Assembly (NCBI GenBank): GCA_028277405.1
Contig: JANQGH010000072.1
Span: 1 to 64,000 of the forward strand
Origin: Alphaproteobacteria bacterium
GTDB taxonomy: Bacteria; Pseudomonadota; Alphaproteobacteria; DSM-16000; Inquilinaceae
Direction: 5' to 3'
DNA: 64,000 nt
Below are positions 58,382 through 64,000 of this stretch, piece after piece (the first letter of the stretch is position 1; every line of letters starts with the position of its first letter). The notes beneath the pieces are model-generated. The model did no database searches and was not told where the DNA came from. It was given only the letters and a program-made list of their open reading frames with translations. Made by a program: the position numbers and the translations under genes.

Positions 58382-58951
58382 CTATTCAGCCTCCCCCGAC
58401 GCCTCACCTGGCAAGAGTACACATTGTGCGCGGCACTCACACGCCTGAGCGCCCGCGGCAAGGAGGCCCCATTGACGCGGCTGGCCACTCGCGTTAACGG
58501 GTCGGACAGTGCAGGTGCATGAGTTTTCTGGTGCGAGCATATAGGTCAAGAAGCAGAAACTGTAGTCACCCTCGATTGGCACATCGACCTCACGTCCAGG
58601 TGTCATGCCAACCCGCACGCGAAACTCCTCCGACAGTTCAGTTGAGTAGTCTCTGAGCGCATCCGCGATTGGACTTGGTTCCTGCAAAAGCCTCTCAGCA
58701 ACCTCATTTGCCCCACCCTGTTGGATGAACTCAGTAAGTTGTTGCGCGCCCCACTCCCTTGCGACCTGATCAAGGCCGATCCCCACCATCAGCCCCCATG
58801 CAACCGAAAACACCATGCAAACTAGCGTGACAAGCCCCACCAGTCCGCGCCGGGATTTCTTGATCGCCTGATCGACCTGGTCCCTCTGTCTCGAGGTCAG
58901 CCCAATCTCGTTGACTTTGTCGATCTGTTCGAGGTCTGGTGCGTCGACCAT
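58382..58951 (-). CDS. Single-pass membrane protein of unknown function
   Basis: The product has 189 residues. A charged N-terminus (QIDKVNEIGLTSRQRDQVDQAIKKSRRG) is followed by one membrane helix (LVGLVTLVCMVFSVAWGLMVGI), then an outer domain with two helical parts and a C-terminal region containing seven or so cysteines (SFCFLTY, NSCTCTV, QACECRAQCVLL). The cysteine-rich end could bind metal or form disulfides. No family is recognised. Codon use and lower GC fit the surrounding islet. Confidence 0.55.
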   Translation of the reverse strand: MVDAPDLEQIDKVNEIGLTSRQRDQVDQAIKKSRRGLVGLVTLVCMVFSVAWGLMVGIGLDQVAREWGAQQLTEFIQQGGANEVAERLLQEPSPIADALRDYSTELSEEFRVRVGMTPGREVDVPIEGDYSFCFLTYMLAPENSCTCTVRPVNASGQPRQWGLLAAGAQACECRAQCVLLPGEASGEAE

Positions 58952-59021
58952 TATCACCCTCACGCGCTCGTTGCGGCGAAGAGAGACTTTAACACGTTTT
59001 GTAATGAAAGGGGGCGCCCCC

Positions 59022-59126
59022 TCAGAACTCGTCCTCTTGCGGTATCTCCCGCCGCCGCCGGCGATCGAGAAACGCCGGCACGTCCGGCCTACCGTGATCA
59101 GGGGCGGCTTGCGAGCCTTCGGGCAT
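59022..59126 (-). CDS. Very small reading frame (34 codons), doubtful
   Basis: The ATG at 59126 directly follows the TGA of the frame upstream (TGA-ATG). The peptide is charged (VPAFLDRRRRREIPQEDEF at the end) and looks like the C-terminus of a larger protein. It may be the tail of a gene broken by the islet's rearrangements, or the two frames may once have been one gene. No ribosome site is visible. Confidence 0.25.
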   Translation of the reverse strand: MPEGSQAAPDHGRPDVPAFLDRRRRREIPQEDEF

Positions 59127-59327
59127 TCACCGGGGCAATACCGGCGATCCGGAGCGAGGGCGATATCGAAAGGCTCCAGCCGGGGCGGTGGGCTCAGGAC
59201 ATTGCTGGAAATACTTGGGTGGATAGGCCTGATGGTCAGTTATAGGAACTGGCTCAATAAGTCTTGCGTAGATTGGTCCGTTCGTTTGATATGCCACGCT
59301 CGGTTGCATGTCATGGGGCGCGTCCAT
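59127..59327 (-). CDS. Small proline-rich reading frame (66 codons), doubtful
   Basis: The product would be MDAPHDMQPSVAYQTNGPIY and so on, Pro- and Tyr-rich, without known motif. It is divergent from the lipoprotein gene, whose ATG is 17 bp away. The immediate TGA-ATG junction with the next frame gives slight support for translation. It may be a remnant. Confidence 0.3.
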   Translation of the reverse strand: MDAPHDMQPSVAYQTNGPIYARLIEPVPITDHQAYPPKYFQQCPEPTAPAGAFRYRPRSGSPVLPR

Positions 59328-59343
59328 TGGCGCGGGCTGACCA

Positions 59344-59988
59344 ATGAGAAGTAGGCTTCTGGCTTTGATCTCCGCGTGCCTGTTTGTAGCAGCATGCGCT
59401 TACACCGATGTTTCGGATTTCACGGACCCGGCATATAGGGCGTCGGGGCAATCGTTCGACTCTGTCGCCGTCTTTGCGTTCGGCTTCGATATTGGAGAGC
59501 AACAAGACGTGGAAAACCAGATGGCGGAGTTGTTCGCCGAGCAGGGCGTCGGTGCGATTACAGGCACGCAATTGGCGCCGCCCACCCGTCGCATGAGCGA
59601 TGTCGAGATTGTGGACGCAATCACTCGCTCCGGCGTCGAAACGGTCCTGATGATAAGCCAGGAGGCAAGCGAGATCACCGAGTCTCGCGCGCCGATGAGC
59701 TACATACCAGGCCAGACGAGCGGCACGGTGACAACGTTCGGGAACACTGCAACCTTCAACAGTTACCAAACGCCAGGATACTTCGTTGGGGGCGGCACGA
59801 TTGACCGGCCAAATCGGTGGTATCGAGCCGCATTGCTGGATGCGCGCAATGGCGCGGTCATCTGGCAGAGTGATGCAAGCTCACGGGGAAGTGGCACAGC
59901 GAGCTTTTCAACGCTGAACCGCTCTGTCGTGAACCAATTGTTCGACGCGCTGCAAGATACGGAGCTGTTCGAGCAACCAACGGGCTAG
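59344..59988 (+). CDS. Lipoprotein, DUF4136-like
   Basis: The product has 214 residues. The lipobox FVAAC puts the modified cysteine at residue 18. The mature part starts YTDVSDFTDPAYRASGQSFDSVAVFAFGFDIGEQQDVENQMAELFAEQGVGAITGTQLAPPTR, close to the pattern of DUF4136-type or GNA1162-like outer-membrane lipoproteins, and ends with RAALLDARNGAVIWQSDASSRG...NQLFDAL. Function unknown; probably envelope-associated. Lower GC and different codon choice than the flanking genes suggest it belongs to the islet. Confidence 0.72.
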   Translation: MRSRLLALISACLFVAACAYTDVSDFTDPAYRASGQSFDSVAVFAFGFDIGEQQDVENQMAELFAEQGVGAITGTQLAPPTRRMSDVEIVDAITRSGVETVLMISQEASEITESRAPMSYIPGQTSGTVTTFGNTATFNSYQTPGYFVGGGTIDRPNRWYRAALLDARNGAVIWQSDASSRGSGTASFSTLNRSVVNQLFDALQDTELFEQPTG

Positions 59989-60093
59989 CGGTCTTGCGAT
60001 TGATGTCGCGCTAGGATTGACCGGTCTTTTCGGCGGTGTCGGCGGGATATCGATAGAGTCCGGGTAGCGGCCAAGTGTTTCAGGCTTCCACAT
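59908..60093 (-). CDS. Small protein coupled to the HTH gene, probably truncated remnant
   Basis: The 61-codon frame starts MWKPETLGRYPDSIDIPPTPPKRPVNPSATS, a composition seen in short genes that follow AlpA/excisionase-type HTH genes on alphaproteobacterial mobile elements (from memory). Its ATG shares a base with the HTH stop (TGATG), supporting coupling. Its last 81 bp lie antisense inside the lipoprotein gene, so the original 3' end has probably been replaced. Confidence 0.4.
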   Translation of the reverse strand: MWKPETLGRYPDSIDIPPTPPKRPVNPSATSIARPLARWLLEQLRILQRVEQLVHDRAVQR

Positions 60094-60341
60094 CACGCAG
60101 CGTCGTCCTGCCAGGATTCCGACTGCCTGCTGGCGTGCTCGTCTTCGTCACTGAAATCCGGCTCGCCTTCATCGTCGAGGTCTTCCGGCGTCGGCGCTCC
60201 ATCTTCGGCCGCCTCGATCGGATGCACTTCCTGGCTCAAGATCCATTCCTCGATCGTCGCCTCGCGGTAGCAGACCACGCGGCCGAAACGAAGGTACGGC
60301 GGGCCCTTCTTGAGGTGGCGCCAGGAAGCCAGCGTGGCCAC
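60093..60341 (-). CDS. Excisionase/AlpA-like helix-turn-helix protein, start unclear
   Basis: The visible frame reads ATLASWRHLKKGPPYLRFGRVVCYREATIEEWILSQE and then an acidic tail, the MerR-like HTH_17 fold of excisionases and AlpA proteins. The motif normally begins with an LLTPEQAAEHLGVS-type helix; the same frame upstream of the GTG at 60341 reads LLPEQAAEHIGVAV, but no ATG, GTG or TTG precedes it before a TGA about 80 bp up. So the gene uses a rare start (CTG) or has lost its 5' end. It marks a mobile-element remnant. Confidence 0.6.
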   Translation of the reverse strand: MATLASWRHLKKGPPYLRFGRVVCYREATIEEWILSQEVHPIEAAEDGAPTPEDLDDEGEPDFSDEDEHASRQSESWQDDAA

Positions 60342-60456
60342 GGCGACGCCGATATGCTCAGCAGCCTGTTCGGGGAGCAGGATAACGACACTCGGCTGGG
60401 GCCGGGCGTGCGGTCAAGTGCGGGACGGCGAGGCCTGCGACGGACGCAGCCTGGGC

Positions 60457-60861
60457 TTAAGCCGGTCCACTTTCGTTGAAGATCACCTTGTGGATGCGCC
60501 AGTTGCCGTCGGTGTGCTTGCGTACCAACAGCATTTGATCGTTCGAGGGCGCGGGCTGGTCGGGGGCGGACCCGGCGACGTCGACCTGGATGGTGTTGGT
60601 CACGACGGCGAGATCGCCTTGCCCGTCGAACGTCCAGTCGGAAAAGGTGAAGCCGGTGACGGCGCCCAAATCGTTGGTGACGAAGGCGACGAGGGCCGCG
60701 CGGCCGACGATGCGTGCGTGGCCCGGCGGCATGAGGACGGCGTCCTCGGCCCAGTGGCTCTGCCAGGCGGTCCAATCGCGGGCGACCAGCGCGGACGTCC
60801 ACGCCTCTATCATGGATTTGATCGCGTCGGTCTCGACAGCCGATAAGGTGGGCGTGCTCAT
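60457..60861 (-). CDS. NTF2-fold (SnoaL/DUF4440-like) protein
   Basis: The product has 134 residues: AIKSMIEAWTSALVARDWTAWQSHWAEDAVLMPPGHARIVGRAALVAFVTN, then strands FSDWTFDGQGDLAVVTNTIQVDVAG and MLLVRKHTDGNWRIHKVIFNE. This is the DUF4440/SnoaL-like version of the cone-shaped NTF2 fold, which may be enzymatic or ligand-binding. It is divergent from another NTF2-fold gene 170 bp away. Function unknown. Confidence 0.87.
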   Translation of the reverse strand: MSTPTLSAVETDAIKSMIEAWTSALVARDWTAWQSHWAEDAVLMPPGHARIVGRAALVAFVTNDLGAVTGFTFSDWTFDGQGDLAVVTNTIQVDVAGSAPDQPAPSNDQMLLVRKHTDGNWRIHKVIFNESGPA

Positions 60862-61034
60862 GGGCCAATTGCCTTCCGTGAGTGATCGAGGGTCCGGACG
60901 GAAGCCTGCGGCAGTTGTCGGGTGGTGGCAAGAGATTCCGGCCTCGCACGTCGCGCGCCACGGGATCTGGCGCCTTGGGGCGTCGAGGGGATATGGTTTG
61001 GCCGGTGATTGGTGGTGACATGCGAGGGGAACCC

Positions 61035-61463
61035 ATGTCGATAGAGGACAACAAGGCGTTGGCGCGGCGGTCTTTGGAGATGTGGGGCGCCGGCAGTGAT
61101 GGCCGGCCCGAAGAGGTGTTTGCGGCGGAGTACGCCAACCATCAGGAGTCCGACATTCGTGGCGACGTGATGACCCGCGACCTGGCGAGCTGGAAGGACG
61201 TGGTCGGGCAGACTCATGAGGCCTTTCCCGACCTTAGGGTGCGGATTTCGATCCAGATCGCGGAGGGGGATCGGGTGGCGACACGCTGGGAGTTTTCCGG
61301 CACGCATGAGGGCGCGTTCATGGGCGCGGAACCGACAGGCCAGCGCGTGACCTGGACCGGCGTGCAGATCGACCGCTGCGAGAACGGCAAGATCGTCGAA
61401 AGCTGGGTCGACTGGGACAAGTACCGAATGATGCAGGGGCTGGGGTTGTTGCCCGGGCCGTGA
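61035..61463 (+). CDS. SnoaL-like polyketide-cyclase-family (ester cyclase) protein
   Basis: The product has 142 residues: IEDNKALARRSLEMWGAGSDGRPEEVFAAEYANHQES, FPDLRVRISIQIAEGDRVATRWEFSGTHEGAFMGAEPTGQRVTWTGVQIDRCENGKIVESWVDWDKYRMMQGLGLLP. This is the typical SnoaL-like ester-cyclase family, widespread in bacteria outside polyketide clusters. AGGGGA precedes the ATG at 61035. The DCC-family gene starts 10 bp downstream and probably shares its transcript. Confidence 0.88.
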   Translation: MSIEDNKALARRSLEMWGAGSDGRPEEVFAAEYANHQESDIRGDVMTRDLASWKDVVGQTHEAFPDLRVRISIQIAEGDRVATRWEFSGTHEGAFMGAEPTGQRVTWTGVQIDRCENGKIVESWVDWDKYRMMQGLGLLPGP

Positions 61464-61473
61464 TCGGGCTGGG

Positions 61474-61938
61474 ATGATCGACCTTCGAGCAAAGGCGGCG
61501 CACGCCTACCGCGACGATCCGGCGGTGCCGGCCTTCGACGACACAGCGCCGATCGTGATCGTTGATGGCGCATGCTTGCTGTGTACGCGCAGTGCGCGGC
61601 TGTTGAGCCGGCTGGACAAGAGCGGCGCGTTTCGAATCTGCCCCAGCCAAAGCCGGTTGGGAGCCGGCATATTGCGGCACTATGGCCTGGACCCTGCCGA
61701 CCCCGACACATGGCTCTATCTGGTGGATGGTCGGGCGTACAGCTCGCTGGACGCGATGATTCGGGTCGGGCGGCGGGTTGGCGGGATCGGCCGGGCGGCG
61801 GTCGTGCTGCGGGTTCTGCCCCGGTTCGTGCAGGACTGGCTGTACCGCCGGGTGGCGCGGAACCGTTATTGGCTGTTCGGGCGGACCGACATGTTCGCGC
61901 TGCCGGACGAGGGGTTGCGCCGCCGGTTGATCGAGTAA
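61474..61938 (+). CDS. DCC-family (DUF393) thiol-disulfide oxidoreductase-like protein
   Basis: The product has 154 residues. APIVIVDGACLLCTRSARLLSRLDKSGAFRICPSQS contains the DGxCxxC motif, a thioredoxin-like active site at the start of the fold. TWLYLVDGRAYSSLDAMIRVGRRVGG and the C-terminal FVQDWLYRRVARNRYWLFGRTD match DUF393. Redox activity is expected but the partner is unknown. It lies 10 bp after the SnoaL-like gene and converges with the glycosyltransferase gene. Confidence 0.9.
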   Translation: MIDLRAKAAHAYRDDPAVPAFDDTAPIVIVDGACLLCTRSARLLSRLDKSGAFRICPSQSRLGAGILRHYGLDPADPDTWLYLVDGRAYSSLDAMIRVGRRVGGIGRAAVVLRVLPRFVQDWLYRRVARNRYWLFGRTDMFALPDEGLRRRLIE

Positions 61939-61950
61939 GACGGGGGACGT

Positions 61951-63228
61951 CTAGGCCGCTTGTTCAGATCGTGCGGCCAGGAAATCGTCGATGATGCCGG
62001 CGGCTGTTTGGGCGCCCTGTTCGGCCCGGATGGCGCGACCTAGCGCGGCCGCGCGGTCGATCATCGTCTGGTCGCTTGTTTGGGCGATGGCGTTGGCGAG
62101 GGCATCGGCGGTCAGTCGCTTTTGCGGCAGCGGCTTTGGGCTGGCCCCGAGGTCGGCGACGCGGCGCGCCCAGAAGGGCTGATCGCCGAAGACGGGGCAG
62201 AGGATCGACGGGCGGCCCCAGCGCAGCGCCTCGTGCGTGGTGCCGGCGCCGCCATGATGGACGATCGCGGCACAGCGCGGGAACAGCCAGTCATGGGGTG
62301 CGGCCTCCAGGATCAGGATGCGGTCGGACGAGGGTGCTGCCCCCAGCCCGCCCCAGCCGGTGGCCAGGATGCCGCGCGCATTTGCCTGGTGGATCGCGCC
62401 GACCACGGCGGCGGTCAGCCGGTCGGCGTCCTTTGCCGGCATGCTGCCGAAGCCGACATAGACCGGCGGCGGACCGCTGGCCAGGAAGCGGGCCAGATCG
62501 TCCGGCGGTGTCCAGTCCGGATCGGGGTCCGTGAACCAATAGCCGGTGACGTGGTCTCGCGGTTCCCAGTCCGCCGGCTTGGGCACCAGGTGGCGGCTGT
62601 GGGCGTGCAGCCGGGGGACCGCGCCGCCCCTTGGGTCATAGCCCTCCAAAGCCTGCGGCCAGCGAGTGGTTTTGGGCGTGCCTGCGCGCTTACGCGCCGT
62701 TCGTGCGACCGTGGCAAAGCCGAGACGGATGAGGCCCAGCACCAGCGCGTGGCTGACCCGGTTGCCGATGCGGCCGAGATTGCCGACCGGCATGAAGATG
62801 GTCGGAAACGCGCCTGTCGCCACATAGCCGGGCTGCAGAAAGGTCGGTATCGACGGCGTTCTACGGGCGGCCGCCATGCCGACCGCCGGGAACGCCTTCG
62901 GGTGGTAGACCAGCAGGTCTGCCTCGTGTTCGCGGATGATCGCGGCCGTGTCGTCGACCTGCTGGCGCAGCATCTGTTGGGAGTTTCGCCAGGCCTTGAT
63001 CTTGCCGGAGAAGGTGTGCAACGCCTCTTGGATCTCAGGGCTGGCGATCATGGCGCGGACATCGACGGACAGCGGCGCGGCGATCAGCCCGGCTGCCTCG
63101 ATCATCGCCTCAAAACCGGCGCCGGCGGACAGCGTGACGGCATGGCCGCGCGCCTTCAGCGCCTGGCCCAGGGCGACGAAGGGCTGCACGTCGCCCCTGG
63201 AACCGAAGGTCATGATCAGGATGCGCAT
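61951..63228 (-). CDS. GT1-family glycosyltransferase (MGT/sterol glucosyltransferase-like)
   Basis: The product has 425 residues. The N-terminal acceptor domain begins MRILIMTFGSRGDVQPFVALGQALKARGHAVTL, diagnostic for sterol- and macrolide-type UDP-glycosyltransferases. The C-terminal donor domain has PPVYVGFGSMPAKD, and APHDWLFPRCAAIVHHGGAGTTHEALRWGRPSILCPVFGDQPFWARRV, including the catalytic HHGGAGTT and the FGDQPFW segment. It probably glycosylates a hydrophobic small molecule (a terpenoid, sterol or macrolide). GGAGGGG sets the ATG at 63228. The AraC gene lies 48 bp upstream on the same strand. Confidence 0.92.
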   Translation of the reverse strand: MRILIMTFGSRGDVQPFVALGQALKARGHAVTLSAGAGFEAMIEAAGLIAAPLSVDVRAMIASPEIQEALHTFSGKIKAWRNSQQMLRQQVDDTAAIIREHEADLLVYHPKAFPAVGMAAARRTPSIPTFLQPGYVATGAFPTIFMPVGNLGRIGNRVSHALVLGLIRLGFATVARTARKRAGTPKTTRWPQALEGYDPRGGAVPRLHAHSRHLVPKPADWEPRDHVTGYWFTDPDPDWTPPDDLARFLASGPPPVYVGFGSMPAKDADRLTAAVVGAIHQANARGILATGWGGLGAAPSSDRILILEAAPHDWLFPRCAAIVHHGGAGTTHEALRWGRPSILCPVFGDQPFWARRVADLGASPKPLPQKRLTADALANAIAQTSDQTMIDRAAALGRAIRAEQGAQTAAGIIDDFLAARSEQAA

Positions 63229-63276
63229 CGCGCCCCTCCGCGCTGCCGAGACCCTTCTCATGTGGGAACGCGGTGT

Positions 63277-64000
63277 CTAAACGGTCTTTGCCGTGCGACG
63301 AAAAGTACCGGGCCCCATGCCAAAGGCCTTGGTGAAGCGGCGGGAAAAGGACGGCACCGAGGCGTAGCCGCAGCGTTCGGCGATCTCGATCATCGCCAGA
63401 TCGGAGGTGACGAGCAGCGTGCGGGCCTTCATCAGGCGCCAAGCCGTCAGATAGCCGATCGGGGCCATGCCGACCATGGAGGCGAAACGCGCGGCGAATT
63501 GCGCGCGCGACATGCCGGCCTCGGCCGCCAGGCTGGCGATGGTCCAGTCCTTCTCCGGCGCGCGGTGCACGGCCGCCAACGCGCGGGAGAGGTGGGTGTC
63601 GGCCAGGGCCGCGACAAAGCCGCCGGCGGGTCGACCATTGGCGGCAACCGAGCGGCGCACGGCCTGGATGAAGATGATCTCCAAGAGCCGGCCAAGGATG
63701 CCGGTGGTGCCTTGGGCATCCAGGTCCGCCTCCAGGGTCAGCAGGTTCAGGGCAGCCGTGGTCCATGGCTCCGCGCCGAGATCGGAGGGCCGCAGGACCA
63801 GCAGCGCCGGCAGATTGGTCAGCAGGGGATGGTCGATCGCCTCGTCGAAACGGCAATAGCCGCAGACCAGCGTCGCGCCGCGATCGCCCGCACCATAGGT
63901 CAGGACGCCGTCGGACAGAGCGCCGGTCGCGAGGATCTCCGGCAGCGGGCGCGCCGTTGTCCCCGGATCGGCGGAAAGGATCTGGGCCGCGCCGTTTGGC
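63277..64000 (-). CDS. AraC-family regulator with cupin_6 domain (runs off the right edge)
   Basis: The frame is open from the window edge to a stop at 63277, giving 240 visible residues; the N-terminus is missing. The sensor part (PEILATGALSDGVLTYGAGDRGATLVCGYCRFDEAIDHPLLTNLPALLVLRP) matches the AraC cupin_6 domain, and the C-terminus has both helix-turn-helix units (IASLAAEAGMSRAQFAARFASMVGMAPIGYL and MIEIAERCGYASVPSFSRRFTKAFGMGPGTFRR). It is probably the regulator of the adjacent glycosyltransferase gene. Confidence 0.9.
   Translation of the reverse strand, partial: PNGAAQILSADPGTTARPLPEILATGALSDGVLTYGAGDRGATLVCGYCRFDEAIDHPLLTNLPALLVLRPSDLGAEPWTTAALNLLTLEADLDAQGTTGILGRLLEIIFIQAVRRSVAANGRPAGGFVAALADTHLSRALAAVHRAPEKDWTIASLAAEAGMSRAQFAARFASMVGMAPIGYLTAWRLMKARTLLVTSDLAMIEIAERCGYASVPSFSRRFTKAFGMGPGTFRRTAKTV

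Noticed and set aside
59009-59020. GGGGGCGCCCCC palindrome as a terminator
   Set aside because: It is self-complementary with no loop and no T-tract, so it cannot form a normal terminator hairpin.
1-64000. CRISPR arrays, tRNA, rRNA or complete insertion sequences
   Set aside because: No spaced direct-repeat array, cloverleaf-like sequence, rRNA segment or transposase was seen on either strand.

Overview
The window is GC-rich, gene-dense bacterial DNA. Gene content points to an alphaproteobacterium, perhaps a Rhodospirillales-like environmental or marine one: betIBA next to choXWV, a [2Fe-2S] SoxR outside the enteric soxRS context, many ABC, MFS and LysE transporters, and alphaproteobacterial-style Fic and RES modules. 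This placement is inferred from gene content only. I saw no rRNA, tRNA, CRISPR array or complete insertion sequence.

Layout. 0-6.6 kb: a large autotransporter-like protein running off the left edge, then two tandem secreted CocE/NonD hydrolases. 6.7-15.5 kb: small secreted proteins, a VOC/AraC pair, a coupled pair of two-cysteine proteins, a CadC-like winged-helix/TPR regulator, a methyltransferase, and a DUF1906 protein beside a lipoprotein. 15.5-22.9 kb: DHA2 drug exporter, two acyltransferases, LysE exporter, sulfotransferase, then a SoxR-controlled SDR/QueA-like operon with a readable operator. 23-29 kb: RES/Xre toxin-antitoxin, paralogous secreted proteins, TenA-like protein, MFS carrier and a Fic toxin-antitoxin pair.

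30-43.5 kb is the metabolic core. A ROK regulator faces a four-gene ABC importer across a 29-bp near-perfect palindrome. A terminator and a glycerophosphodiesterase follow, then the divergent betIBA (choline to glycine betaine) and choXWV (choline import) operons. I infer that the locus scavenges phospholipid head groups and makes osmoprotectant. A RelE/HTH toxin-antitoxin pair sits antisense between choW and choV.

43.6-64 kb: a second RES/Xre module; a 775-residue protein joining calmodulin-like EF-hands to an ERV/ALR-like sulfhydryl-oxidase domain; a LytTR/DUF418 pair; a coupled three-gene operon (sterol-desaturase-type hydroxylase, GH3 acyl-amido synthetase, enolase-superfamily epimerase) that looks like a small biosynthetic cassette; a two-component system facing an Asp-rich PepSY protein; a lower-GC islet with remnants of a mobile element (58.2-60.4 kb); and NTF2-fold proteins, a DCC oxidoreductase, a GT1-like glycosyltransferase and an AraC regulator cut by the right edge.

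The strongest candidates for undescribed biology are the EF-hand/ERV fusion (45.3-47.7 kb) and the hydroxylase-GH3-epimerase operon (50.6-54.8 kb). Of secondary interest are the toxin-antitoxin pair inside the choline-uptake genes and the SoxR-controlled QueA-like paralogue. Four toxin-antitoxin modules in 64 kb and several AT-richer islets show an actively remodelled accessory region.
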